Source: Bradyrhizobium niftali (lineage in GTDB: Bacteria > Pseudomonadota > Alphaproteobacteria > Rhizobiales > Xanthobacteraceae). From it: 64,000 nt of DNA. This document shows, one piece after another, positions 17,490 to 25,906 of this stretch. Both the position numbers and the translations under genes were made by a program. Below the pieces are notes generated by a model. That model was not told the origin of the DNA. It did not search any database and saw only the letters and a program-made list of their open reading frames with translations. The stretch covers positions 355,359-419,358 of the forward strand of contig NZ_SPQT01000003.1 of assembly GCF_004571025.1 (NCBI RefSeq). The letters are read 5' to 3'. Numbering within the stretch: the stretch's first letter is position 1; each line of letters opens with the position of its first letter.

Positions 17490-17855
17490 CTAGGTTTCGA
17501 GAAGGTCGCGGATGCAGCGCATGAACAGGCCGTGACAGGCGTCGTTCGCCGACGTGTAGATGGCAGTATCAATCACACGCGGTGGAACTCCCCGACGCCC
17601 CGACAGCTTGACCACCTGATAACGGCGGAACGGCTCGATGGCCCTGACCGCATATCTTTCGTCGAGCGGTCGTTGACGGAAATAGATCAACAGTCGCTTG
17701 AGCCTTTCGCTGTGCTGTCCCAGAGGCGACCGCCGGTGCTCTTCGATCACCTCGGGAGTCACGAGTGTCCGCAAAAACTCGCGGCGGAAGCCGTCGAACC
17801 GATCCCGGACGATGATGTCGCGGTCCTGGGACCTGTCATACTCGAGAGGCAACAT
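17490..17855 (-). CDS. dmfA1: N,N-dimethylformamidase-like small subunit
   Basis: A 121-residue protein resembling the DMFase small subunit, a helical cap for the large subunit. Recognisable parts are VTPEVIEEHRRSPLGQHSE, LLIYFRQRP and the C-terminal HGLFMRCIRDLLE. It is colinear without gaps with the C-terminal 121 residues of the LivM fusion at 20329-20694. The ATG at 17855 follows GGAGAG; the frame is open to 18014, but the added part overlaps the upstream large-subunit gene and has no homologue in the paralogue. It lies directly upstream of the intact large subunit and is its likely partner. Confidence 0.8.
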   Translation of the reverse strand: MLPLEYDRSQDRDIIVRDRFDGFRREFLRTLVTPEVIEEHRRSPLGQHSERLKRLLIYFRQRPLDERYAVRAIEPFRRYQVVKLSGRRGVPPRVIDTAIYTSANDACHGLFMRCIRDLLET

Positions 17856-17937
17856 TCTCAACTCTCCAGAACCGCAAATGCCTGACGTGAAGCATGTCGG
17901 CCGGGGCGTACCGGCACGCCATTCTGCGACGCCTGTT

Positions 17938-20259
17938 TCAGGCCCACTGCTTTTCCTCATTGACCCAGGCGAACCCGGGCAACCTGCCGGCGCCCACGAA
18001 TGCCTCCACGACATTTGTCAGCACGCGGGATGCGCTGTTCTTGAAATTGTTGACCGGCAGCGATTGCGCGAATGCGGCCGAGCCGCATGCAAACACGGCT
18101 CCGCCATCGGGCGCCGTGAAGTAAGTCATGTCGGCGTGAACGCGCCAGTCATATGATCCATAGAGACCGAGGTATGAATAAAGGACGAGCTGCTGGTTCA
18201 CGACATAGCTGTCTGTGTGCCCCCCCGACGATGCGATGATCCTGGTGTGCGGCGGCGTACCCAGGGCGCGATCGTAATAGTCGAGGGCCAGCCCCGCGGC
18301 GCCGTTATTGGCGAGACCGAAGTCGCCGATGATCTCGCCATCGACCCCTTTGGTGATCCAGGACACGGTGCGATGATAGCTGTCGGGCATCCGTCGGTAT
18401 GGTTCGCTTCGTCCACCGCCCGAACTGCTCAGGCCTATCCCCACCAGCTTCTGGGTTGCCCGTCCGAGCACCTTCCAGGGACCACCACGCATCCCGTCTG
18501 TTGCCATGTAGTGCTCGCCGTAGCGCGATACCCACGGCTTGTAGCCGTCATCGCGACGCCGACACTCCATGATACATGGTTCGCCGTCCCGAATTCCCGC
18601 CGTGGCATTGAAGCCGTTGCCGCCTGCATAGATGTAACGGCCGCCGTCGGCGATATAATCCTCGGTCGCATCCAGCATGCGCTCGGTGTAGTATTCCGGG
18701 CGCGTTCCGCTGATAACGCATGCGTATGGCGACAACGCCTCCAGCCCGTCGCGATGCAGATCCTCATCGGTCAGGACCTCGTACTCGAAGTCGCTCTGGT
18801 CCAGCCATGCGATGACGGATAGATCTGCAGCCAGTCCCGACGCGACATCGAGGCTCGGCATCCGGTATCTCGGCCGCATGTTCATAATCGGACGGTGATA
18901 GGAGCTGTAGCACACGCCACTGCCGTCGGCGTGCATGTCGTATGTCGACAGCCCGAGATCGGCTCGCATGTACATTTCGATGTCGATATCGGACAGCACA
19001 GCCGGCCGACCCGTTAAAGCCTCGCGTTCCGGATGATCGAAGCTCAGGCGCTCGTTCGCAAAGGCAAGATAAGTGAGAGTAGGAAACAGGAATGCAACGC
19101 GCGCCCGCGGCCTTTCCGGGCGCACGAAGAAGACGACATGCTCCTCGATCAAGCTCTTTTCCCTGCCGGAGCGCAGCCTCATGGCATAGCAGCCGCTTTT
19201 GAGACCGAGCGGCAGGGTCACGACCTTGGTCGCCTTCCAATTGCAGTCCGTCAGCGCGTCGCCATGAAACTCGATCCCCCCGAACTCGTGCGGAGCCAGA
19301 CGGAAACAATCGGTGAAGCCTTCCCAGTTCCAGCCGGTCTGACCGCGGACGGGCCGGTTGTATCCTCGGGCATTCAACTTGTGCCGACCGACGTCGACCA
19401 CGAGATCACCGATGCCGCGGTCGGTGTACCCCGCGCTTGTGTCCCAGTACGCGACCAAGCTGTCCATCGCGGGGACGAGCCCGCTCCTGATCGTGTCGAG
19501 CTCGGCGGGCTGCAGAGCCTGATCAAACGCGCCGCACCGGTCGATCTTGCCCCAATATAGCTCCGACACGCACGCACGCTTCTGGGCGTCGCGGCTACGC
19601 GAACCTGCCATCAAAAACGGAGTTAAGGCCAAGTTGCCGGCCTTGCTTCGGAAGATCGCAGATGTGCGGGACTCGTAATCCACCAGCGCGACCTTGCCCA
19701 ACAGGCCGTTGTACCTGTTGCCGACCCCGATCTGGTGCAAGGTCGCATGCCGGGTCTCGGCATCGAAGGTCGCGGCTACGAAATACCACATCTGCACTTG
19801 CAGCGGCACGTTGGCGGTCAGGCGCTCGATCTCTTCGCCGCATCCGATCCAGAACTGCAGACAGCCCTTCTCATCGATGCCGATCCCGTAACCCTGCTTT
19901 CTGTCGTCGTCCCATCGGCCGACAATAGTTTGGCGCTTTCCGGACGCGGGCCAAGTCGGGTGGATGAAGGCGAACAGGGTGAAGCTGCTTGCAAAGGCCA
20001 GCCGGCCCTCGGAGTCTTCGACCTCTAGGAACGATCCTACCTGAGTGAATTGCGGCTCGACCCGCCACCTGCCATTCGCGGTGCATGCCACCTCTTCCTC
20101 GACGAAGCCTGGCCCCATGGGGTTTTGATCGCCATGGATTAGGCGCACCAGCCGCGCCTCAGCCGTGTCCGTCCCCTCCGCGTTGACATGAAACTGGATG
20201 GTCTCGCCCGGCTTGACCGAGATACTGTCCGTGTAGCCAAAAAGTCTGACCGGTGTCAC
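17938..20259 (-). CDS. Degenerate N,N-dimethylformamidase-like large subunit paralogue
   Basis: A 773-residue paralogue of the intact large subunit at 15094-17430. The two align without gaps through the residues compared, so their numbering is the same. At the iron site Tyr400 is Phe (AFANE) and His520 is Arg (TRPE); nearby Lys568 is Arg and Glu658 is Ala. Tyr440, Glu522 and Asn548 remain. Losing one of three iron ligands suggests no, or changed, catalysis. The frame is intact over 2.3 kb, which argues against simple decay. The start is one of two adjacent GTG codons (20259 or 20262) after AAGGGAG; the second has the better spacing. It follows the LivM/small-subunit fusion by 69 bases. Confidence 0.8.
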   Translation of the reverse strand: MTPVRLFGYTDSISVKPGETIQFHVNAEGTDTAEARLVRLIHGDQNPMGPGFVEEEVACTANGRWRVEPQFTQVGSFLEVEDSEGRLAFASSFTLFAFIHPTWPASGKRQTIVGRWDDDRKQGYGIGIDEKGCLQFWIGCGEEIERLTANVPLQVQMWYFVAATFDAETRHATLHQIGVGNRYNGLLGKVALVDYESRTSAIFRSKAGNLALTPFLMAGSRSRDAQKRACVSELYWGKIDRCGAFDQALQPAELDTIRSGLVPAMDSLVAYWDTSAGYTDRGIGDLVVDVGRHKLNARGYNRPVRGQTGWNWEGFTDCFRLAPHEFGGIEFHGDALTDCNWKATKVVTLPLGLKSGCYAMRLRSGREKSLIEEHVVFFVRPERPRARVAFLFPTLTYLAFANERLSFDHPEREALTGRPAVLSDIDIEMYMRADLGLSTYDMHADGSGVCYSSYHRPIMNMRPRYRMPSLDVASGLAADLSVIAWLDQSDFEYEVLTDEDLHRDGLEALSPYACVISGTRPEYYTERMLDATEDYIADGGRYIYAGGNGFNATAGIRDGEPCIMECRRRDDGYKPWVSRYGEHYMATDGMRGGPWKVLGRATQKLVGIGLSSSGGGRSEPYRRMPDSYHRTVSWITKGVDGEIIGDFGLANNGAAGLALDYYDRALGTPPHTRIIASSGGHTDSYVVNQQLVLYSYLGLYGSYDWRVHADMTYFTAPDGGAVFACGSAAFAQSLPVNNFKNSASRVLTNVVEAFVGAGRLPGFAWVNEEKQWA

Positions 20260-20328
20260 CACCAACTCCCTTCTTTGCGAGCCCAATATCCGCTGCACAG
20301 ATCGGATGCAGCTTCATCCGTGATCCGA

Positions 20329-21978
20329 TCAGGACTCCAGCAGGTCCTGGACGCGCCGCATGAAGACGCCGTGGCAGGCTTCATCCGGCGTCGAGTAGAT
20401 CCTGTCCTCGACCACGCGCGGCGCCACGCCGCGATGACCGGACAGCGCCACGATCCGGTACCCCTCGAAGCGTTCCACGGTAATGATCGCGTACTTCTCC
20501 ACCTGGGGACGGGTACGGAAATAGATCAACAGCCGCTCGAGCGCCTCGCTGTGCTGCCCGTTGAGGGAGTGGCGATGCTCCTCTATGATCTCCGGCGACA
20601 CCAGCGTCTTGAGATGATCGCGAGTCATCTTGTCGTGGCGCCGCTGATAGATGACGCTCTTGTCCTGGGTTTCTGTCGCCTCCTCAGGTAGCATCTCGCC
20701 GCCCTTCTCCGCCCGCGTCGAGCGTCGCTCGCTCTTCTTCTTGTCGCGCCACGCACGGAACTGCGCCTTGATCCCGAACAGCCCGTTGCGCAGGTAGAGC
20801 ACGACCAGCAGCATGATCAGACCGATGATCATGAAGCGCGCCGGCCCCCACGTGTTCAGGACCTGGTCGAAGAACACGACGATCAGGGTACCGACCACCG
20901 CGCCTTCCGCACGTCCGACGCCGCCGATCACCAGCATGGCGAGCCCGAGCAAGACGGTATCGAAGTTGAAGATCGAGAACGCAACGCCGCCAAAATTCGA
21001 GGTATAGAATCCGCCGATGAAGCCCAGCGCCGCCGACGAGATGAGGAATACCCACACGCGCGCCTGGCGGAAGTTCACTCCGGTCGCCTCGGCGAAGGCC
21101 TCGCGCTTTTCGGGGGCCATACGAAGGATGCGTCCAAGCCGGCGGCCGTTGACGAACCGGTAGAGCAACAACGCGAGCAGCATCAGCCCAAAGCAGGCAT
21201 AATACGCCAGCAGCAGCTGACCGAGCTGCGACCAGTCTTCCGGTATATAGGTCCTCGCGCCATACAGGCCGCCATTCGCGGACCCGAACTCCTTCGACGT
21301 CACAAAGTAGACCCGGCAGAGCTCGTTGAGCCCAAGGGTGAGAAGCGCATAGTAGAATCCGTCGAGCCGCGTGGCCGGCAGAGCGATGAGCCCGCCGAAG
21401 ACGAGCCCCACCAGCGCACCGATCGGCGGCAACAACCACCAGGGCATCGCAAACTTGACCGCAAGCAGTGCCGTCACGAACGCGGCGGTCCCGATCACTG
21501 CATAAGTGGCGAGCGAGAAGACGCCCGCAGTGCCCATGATGAGCATCCAGCACAGGCTGATAGCCGAATAGATGCCGAACGTGGCGCCCGCCGTCAGCAG
21601 CGTGTTCTGCAGGTCGCCGGGCGTGAACAGGGGAGCGATCGCCAGCGCAAGAAGCCCCAGCATCCACCAGATGGGCCGCTTGTCGACGATCGTCTTCTCC
21701 GCACGCAACGTCTTGGCATTGTAATCCCCGGGCATGCGAAGCACCCGGCGGCGCGTCGGCCAGTAGCGAAGACGATTCCACATCGTTCCGCCATGACTAG
21801 GCCACTTGTAGTAATAGCGCAGGCGGCCGACCGGGTTCAGCTTTGTTCTCGACTGGCGCGTCTTTTCCCAGACCTCCTGATGGCTTCGGAACGGAATGGT
21901 CGGAAGCTCTTCGACGTCGCGCTTGCCGCCCCAGACAAAGAGCGGATTGCGCCACTTGATGCCGCTATCAAGGGACAT
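20329..21978 (-). CDS. LivM-type ABC permease fused in frame to a dimethylformamidase-like small subunit
   Basis: One uninterrupted 549-codon frame. Residues ~1-105 are a polar, Trp/Arg-rich cytoplasmic extension; ~106-400 form a LivM permease with about ten helices (KRPIWWMLGLLALAIAPLF onward, then FDTVLLGLAMLVIGGVGRAEGAVVG); 401-428 is a charged linker. Residues 429-549 match the separate small subunit at 17490-17855 over its whole 121-residue length, starting at Met429 (MLPEEATE). GGAGAAGG precedes that ATG (20692-20694), so a free small subunit could also be made by internal initiation. The gene starts three bases after livH. No stop codon separates permease and subunit; a recent stop loss or a functional fusion are both possible. 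Confidence 0.85.
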   Translation of the reverse strand: MSLDSGIKWRNPLFVWGGKRDVEELPTIPFRSHQEVWEKTRQSRTKLNPVGRLRYYYKWPSHGGTMWNRLRYWPTRRRVLRMPGDYNAKTLRAEKTIVDKRPIWWMLGLLALAIAPLFTPGDLQNTLLTAGATFGIYSAISLCWMLIMGTAGVFSLATYAVIGTAAFVTALLAVKFAMPWWLLPPIGALVGLVFGGLIALPATRLDGFYYALLTLGLNELCRVYFVTSKEFGSANGGLYGARTYIPEDWSQLGQLLLAYYACFGLMLLALLLYRFVNGRRLGRILRMAPEKREAFAEATGVNFRQARVWVFLISSAALGFIGGFYTSNFGGVAFSIFNFDTVLLGLAMLVIGGVGRAEGAVVGTLIVVFFDQVLNTWGPARFMIIGLIMLLVVLYLRNGLFGIKAQFRAWRDKKKSERRSTRAEKGGEMLPEEATETQDKSVIYQRRHDKMTRDHLKTLVSPEIIEEHRHSLNGQHSEALERLLIYFRTRPQVEKYAIITVERFEGYRIVALSGHRGVAPRVVEDRIYSTPDEACHGVFMRRVQDLLES

Positions 21979-21981
21979 AGC

Positions 21982-22863
21982 TCAGGCCTCCCTCGCCTTG
22001 TCGAGCAGCCCGGCGATGCCGCGCGGACGGACCAAGAGGATGACGATGATCACGACGAACTGGGTGACGAGAACGTAGCGACCGCCGATCGACATGCCTG
22101 TCAGCGCCTCGTTGAAGCCGAGCACGATCGCGGCAATGACCGCGCCGCGCACGCTGCCGAGCCCGCCGCAAAGCGCAATGCTGACGCCCTTGATCATCGG
22201 CATCAGTCCGCCGAACGGCGAGATGTAGTAGGTCTGTGACAGCAGAACCGCCGCGAGGCCTGCCAATCCGCCGGTAATGCCCATGACGTAGAAGGAGGTT
22301 CGCCGAACGCCTATGCCGACGATAGATGCCGCATGAGGATTCATCATCATGGCTCGGATTTCGAGGCCACGGCGACTCGATTGCATCCACCTGAGAACGA
22401 CCGCCAATATCAGAACGGAGGTCGCTACGTTCCCGACCTTATCCGCCGTGAAGACCGCACCCGATAAGGATACCGACCAGTTACCGAAGATCTCCGGCAG
22501 GTTCTTCGACCGCGGACCGAACCACCAGAGCAGGAACTGTGTGCCGATGAGATTGATCGCGAGCGTCGCAATGAGACCCCGGATGGTGAAATTCGGTTTG
22601 TCGTGGATCGGTATGAACCCGACCGCGCAGATGATTACACCTCCGAGCGCGCCGGAGAGGATACCCGCGGCCAGCACTGCAGGCCCCCATGTGGAGACAT
22701 GCTGGGCGAACAGCCATGCGCCATAACCCGCGAATGCGAATATGAAGCCATAGGACAGGTTGAGCAGGCCGAGGCTCGACCACGTGATCGAAATTCCGAT
22801 CGCGAGCGTGCCGTATATGCACGCAAGGACGATGGTGTTGCTGACGATGAACCAGATATCCAC
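21982..22863 (-). CDS. LivH-type branched-chain amino acid/amide ABC permease
   Basis: A 293-residue inner-membrane permease with about eight helices. Family features include LLNLSYGFIFAFAGYGAWL near residue 35, the EIRAMMMNPHAASIVGIGV cytoplasmic coupling loop and the GGLGSVRGAVIAAIVLGFNEAL segment near residue 240. It lies three bases after livF and three before the LivM fusion, so it is the second permease of the same transporter. Relatives import branched-chain amino acids, urea or short amides; the neighbouring amidase genes make an amide the best guess here. Confidence 0.9.
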   Translation of the reverse strand: MDIWFIVSNTIVLACIYGTLAIGISITWSSLGLLNLSYGFIFAFAGYGAWLFAQHVSTWGPAVLAAGILSGALGGVIICAVGFIPIHDKPNFTIRGLIATLAINLIGTQFLLWWFGPRSKNLPEIFGNWSVSLSGAVFTADKVGNVATSVLILAVVLRWMQSSRRGLEIRAMMMNPHAASIVGIGVRRTSFYVMGITGGLAGLAAVLLSQTYYISPFGGLMPMIKGVSIALCGGLGSVRGAVIAAIVLGFNEALTGMSIGGRYVLVTQFVVIIVILLVRPRGIAGLLDKAREA

Positions 22864-22866
22864 GTC

Positions 22867-23634
22867 TTAAGCCTTTCGATAAACGTTCAACGCGAGGGCC
22901 GCCGAGGCCTCACCCTTGAGCTTGCCGACATGCATGCCGATAACGCGATCGACCCGTCCCTCGAGCAGGGCAACGTTCTGCTCCGCAATGATCATGGCGG
23001 CATTTCCGAGCTCGACGGCCATCAACGCGTTGATCACGCTCTTGCCGATCTTGGGCGCTAGCCCTAGCGATGGCTCGTCTACGAGGAAGAGCGACGCATC
23101 GGTCATCAGGCCGCGGCCAATAGACACCATGCGACGTTCACCGCCCGACAGGCGCCCCACGGGTACGTCCATCAGCTTCCGCAACGGTGGAAAGATCTCC
23201 AGGATGCGGAGCTTGCGCGCGGCGCGATCGCGCCAGGCCGCCGCGGTGTAGGCCCCGGAATCGAGATGTTCCTCGACCGTCAAGCCGTGGAAGATCTCGT
23301 CGCCTTGTGGAATCAACGCCAATCCCGCGCGCACGATCTCGTGGGTGTAGCGCCCCGGGCCCTGGCTCCGCATGCGACCGACCTCCCCGCCGTTCAGCTT
23401 GATCGAGCCGCGCTGCCAGCCCGTGAGTCCGGCGATTGCATAGAACAAAGTCGACTTGCCGTGGCCATTCAGGCCGACGATGCCGATCCGCTCCCCACAC
23501 TGAACGACGAGATCGAGATCGTGGATGACCCGAACCGGCCCATAACCGGCGGACAATCCTTTGACGTTTAGGACCTCGCGCTGTGGCTGACGCGCCGGAG
23601 TACCCGGCAAATGGTTGCTTACGGAGATATTCAT
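22867..23634 (-). CDS. LivF-type ABC transporter ATP-binding protein
   Basis: A 255-residue ATPase. Walker A reads GLNGHGKST (residue ~54), the signature LSGGERRMVSIGR, Walker B SLFLVDEPSLGL and the switch His is replaced in context by EQNVALLE, as usual for LivF. It begins with an ATGA overlap of the livG stop, which couples the two ATPases. Together they would drive the LivH/LivM permease pair. An N-terminal tail of about 20 residues precedes the ABC domain, and starting at a later codon cannot be excluded. Confidence 0.9.
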   Translation of the reverse strand: MNISVSNHLPGTPARQPQREVLNVKGLSAGYGPVRVIHDLDLVVQCGERIGIVGLNGHGKSTLFYAIAGLTGWQRGSIKLNGGEVGRMRSQGPGRYTHEIVRAGLALIPQGDEIFHGLTVEEHLDSGAYTAAAWRDRAARKLRILEIFPPLRKLMDVPVGRLSGGERRMVSIGRGLMTDASLFLVDEPSLGLAPKIGKSVINALMAVELGNAAMIIAEQNVALLEGRVDRVIGMHVGKLKGEASAALALNVYRKA

Positions 23635-24407
23635 CCCTCGGCCTCTTCGCTGAAATCCTCGAAGTAAGCCGCGTGGACCTTCGGATCCGCCATGACCTCG
23701 TCCATCAGCCCCTCGGAGATGACCTCCCCGGCATCCATCACCACAATGCGGTCGGCGATCGTCGCGAGGAGCTCGATGCGGTGCTCGACGATCAGGATCG
23801 CGATGTTCATTTCCTTGGCGAGGGTGCGCAGCAACTTGTCGATCTCGTCGACCTCCGAATTGATCAGCCCCGCAGCCGGCTCATCCAGTAGCAGCAACGA
23901 CGGCCGGCGCATCAGCAGGCAAGCCAGCAGCAACTTGCGCCGGTTGAAGGTCTCAAGCTGCGTCGCCGACGTGTCTTCGCTGATCTTCAGGCCGACGAGG
24001 TCGGCGCCATATTCGGCATCGAATTTGGTGAGGAATGGCCGATGGGCCTGGCGCGCCGCCTTGAATGTCTCGCCGACGGTCAACTCGTCAGGAACGACCG
24101 GCGTCTGGAATGTGCGGCCGATCCCCAGGCGCGAGCGGGAATACAACGGCAAGCCCGTAACATTCTCGCCCTTGAACCACACCGTGCCGCTCTTCGGAGG
24201 CATCCGCCCGGACAGGATTTCAAACAGGCTGGTCTTGCCCGCGCCGTTCGGTCCGATGATGCCCAGTACTTCCCCGGCTTCAACCTGCAAGTTGATATCG
24301 CGGAGGATCTCGCGACCTCCGAGATCGAGCGAGATGCCGCTGCATGAGAACAGGACGGGCTTTCCGCCCTGATCAGCCGCACCGTTTCGGGAGATTTGTC
24401 TGAGCAT
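23631..24407 (-). CDS. LivG-type ABC transporter ATP-binding protein
   Basis: A 258-residue ATPase with Walker A GPNGAGKTS, Q-loop GIGRTFQTP and Walker B LLLLDEPAAGL, and VEHRIELLATI with the switch His. The signature is atypical: where LSGGQ is expected the sequence reads ATQLETFNRRKLLLAC, so the canonical Ser-Gly-Gly is missing. ABC dimers with one degenerate site are known, and LivF keeps a normal signature. The ATG at 24407 overlaps the stop of the binding-protein gene by one base (TGATG). Upstream in-frame codons belong to that gene. Confidence 0.85.
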   Translation of the reverse strand: MLRQISRNGAADQGGKPVLFSCSGISLDLGGREILRDINLQVEAGEVLGIIGPNGAGKTSLFEILSGRMPPKSGTVWFKGENVTGLPLYSRSRLGIGRTFQTPVVPDELTVGETFKAARQAHRPFLTKFDAEYGADLVGLKISEDTSATQLETFNRRKLLLACLLMRRPSLLLLDEPAAGLINSEVDEIDKLLRTLAKEMNIAILIVEHRIELLATIADRIVVMDAGEVISEGLMDEVMADPKVHAAYFEDFSEEAEG

Positions 24408-25690
24408 CAGCTCCACCACGGCGCAGAGATCAGCTTCGTTTCCGAGACCGGACCCGGGTAGACGATCTTGTGCTCGCCACCCTGGATCTGGACATAGAGC
24501 TGCGCGACGCCGGCCTCGAGCTTTTGCGCCTGCAATTCGTCGCCACCATTGTCGGGAAAATGGAGCGCCTCCTGATATGGGTTGCCCATATCGACGTAGC
24601 CGCAAACGCCGCGCTGCGGGTTGGCCCGGATCCAGTCGCAGACCTCGCTGAACTTTCGGGGATCGCCGACAGCTTCCCAGGCCTTCTTGAGGTAGTAGGT
24701 CTGATCGTAGGCAATGCCGGTATAGGCGAGCCCCGCAATGCCTGGGAAACGCTTCTTGTACTTCTGCCTGTAGGCGAGCCCCCTCTCGTCACCGTAGATG
24801 CCCATCGTGGTGCCCCAGACGAAGCCGTTCGCCGCCGACCCGGCCAGCTCGAGGAATTCCGGTTGGGACGGGCCGTACTGGAGATAAACGAGCGAGTCGC
24901 GCACCGGGCTTGCCATGAACTGCTTGCAAAAAGCGGCGTATTCAGCAGCCACCCAATGGTCCACCATGATCGCGGCGGCATCAACTTCCTTCATCTCGCG
25001 AATAACCGGCGCCCAGTCCTGCACGGGATACTGGATATCGGTGATCCGGGCGACTTCGAACTTGCCGCGCCGCTTGATCGCTTCCTGGGCCGCACGCGAA
25101 ATCGTTTGGCAATAACCGATCTGCTCCTGAATGATATGAACCTTGCGATTCTTAGGCTTCCAGACGCCCCGCTGCTCTTCGTCCTCAAGCCAGAGCGCGT
25201 AGTTCCATCCGTAGTTCACTTCGGATGGGCAGAACTGGAAGATGTGGCTGTATTTATCCGGCTGCGCTTTGACAGCAGACGTGCCGCCGCGTTGCGCGTT
25301 GCCGTTGATGTAGGGACATTTGTACTTCACGGTCGCGTCCATCGCCGGCAACGGGACGAGGGTAAAAGCAAAGGAGATCGCGTCGACCTTGGCGTCCACG
25401 CAGGCGGCAAGCGCCTGCTTGGAGGATTCAGGCGAAAGAACGTTCATGTCCGTTGTGAACAGCTTCAGTGGCCTGCCGAGGACGCCGCCTGCGGCATTGA
25501 TCTCCTCCATCGCGAGCGTCGTGCCGTTCAGAAAGTCCTGATGATCCGCAACCCCCGCAGCCGCCGTCTGACAGTAGGGAATGCCGAGAACGATCGGCTG
25601 TGCTGCAAACGCGGACCGTCCAACAAATGGCGCCGCTACAGCCGCTCCGATGCCCGCGGTCACTGAACGTCTGGTGAGTCTCAAAACCAT
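24407..25690 (-). CDS. Periplasmic binding protein of the amide/branched-chain amino acid ABC transporter
   Basis: A 427-residue type I receptor of the Peripla_BP_6 family. The leader TRRSVTAGIGAAVAAPFVGRSAFA looks twin-arginine dependent. The mature part starts IVLGIPYCQTAAAG and includes AMEEINAAGGVLGRPLKLF, the hallmark of Liv/Urt/Ami receptors. Start: ATG at 25690 after AGGAGGTC. It is the first gene of the leftward operon containing the two ATPases, LivH, the LivM fusion and the amidase subunits. Family members bind branched amino acids, urea or short amides such as acetamide; an N-substituted amide is plausible here. Confidence 0.9.
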   Translation of the reverse strand: MVLRLTRRSVTAGIGAAVAAPFVGRSAFAAQPIVLGIPYCQTAAAGVADHQDFLNGTTLAMEEINAAGGVLGRPLKLFTTDMNVLSPESSKQALAACVDAKVDAISFAFTLVPLPAMDATVKYKCPYINGNAQRGGTSAVKAQPDKYSHIFQFCPSEVNYGWNYALWLEDEEQRGVWKPKNRKVHIIQEQIGYCQTISRAAQEAIKRRGKFEVARITDIQYPVQDWAPVIREMKEVDAAAIMVDHWVAAEYAAFCKQFMASPVRDSLVYLQYGPSQPEFLELAGSAANGFVWGTTMGIYGDERGLAYRQKYKKRFPGIAGLAYTGIAYDQTYYLKKAWEAVGDPRKFSEVCDWIRANPQRGVCGYVDMGNPYQEALHFPDNGGDELQAQKLEAGVAQLYVQIQGGEHKIVYPGPVSETKLISAPWWS

Positions 25691-25853
25691 CTGAGCGACC
25701 TCCTGCAATCGCACGCGGGTTCTCGGCATCGCAACCGAGACCGGCCGGATTTCGTGTGAATGAAGACGGCGTATCTATGCGATCCGCCGGATGATCGCGG
25801 TCCTCTACCTGCATCCGGATGACCGGAGATGGTGAAATACGGTCGAACCGCGC

Positions 25854-25869
25854 AACCGAAGCTTCGGTT
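25854..25869. promoter_or_regulatory. Perfect 16-bp palindrome upstream of the amidase operon
   Basis: AACCGAAGCTTCGGTT is a perfect palindrome 165-180 bases upstream of the binding-protein start and 16 bases before the 21-bp LuxR-type motif. No counterpart is seen at the amine oxidase promoter. It could be a second operator or a small hairpin. Confidence 0.35.
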
Positions 25870-25885
25870 TGTCGGCGACTTTCAG

Positions 25886-25906
25886 CAATACGTCAGCTGA
25901 CCGATT
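25886..25906 (-). promoter_or_regulatory. Putative LuxR-type operator, copy 1 (21 bp)
   Basis: The 21 bases are identical at 19 positions to 30775-30795. The core is ACGTCA-GCTGACC here and ACGTCA-ATTGACC there; the two differences keep the dyad (GTCAGCTGAC versus GTCAATTGAC). Conservation of symmetry rather than sequence is what a dimeric regulator site would show. It lies about 200 bases upstream of the leftward binding-protein gene. The LuxR gene at 26336 is the obvious candidate regulator. Confidence 0.6.

Noticed and set aside
17856..18014. Longer start for the separate amidase small subunit
   Set aside because: The extra 53 residues overlap the upstream gene and are absent from the homologous fusion domain; the ATG at 17855 has a ribosome site.
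24470..25666. Plus-strand open frame of 398 codons opposite the ABC binding protein
   Set aside because: Antisense shadow of a clear periplasmic receptor; no start signal or motif.
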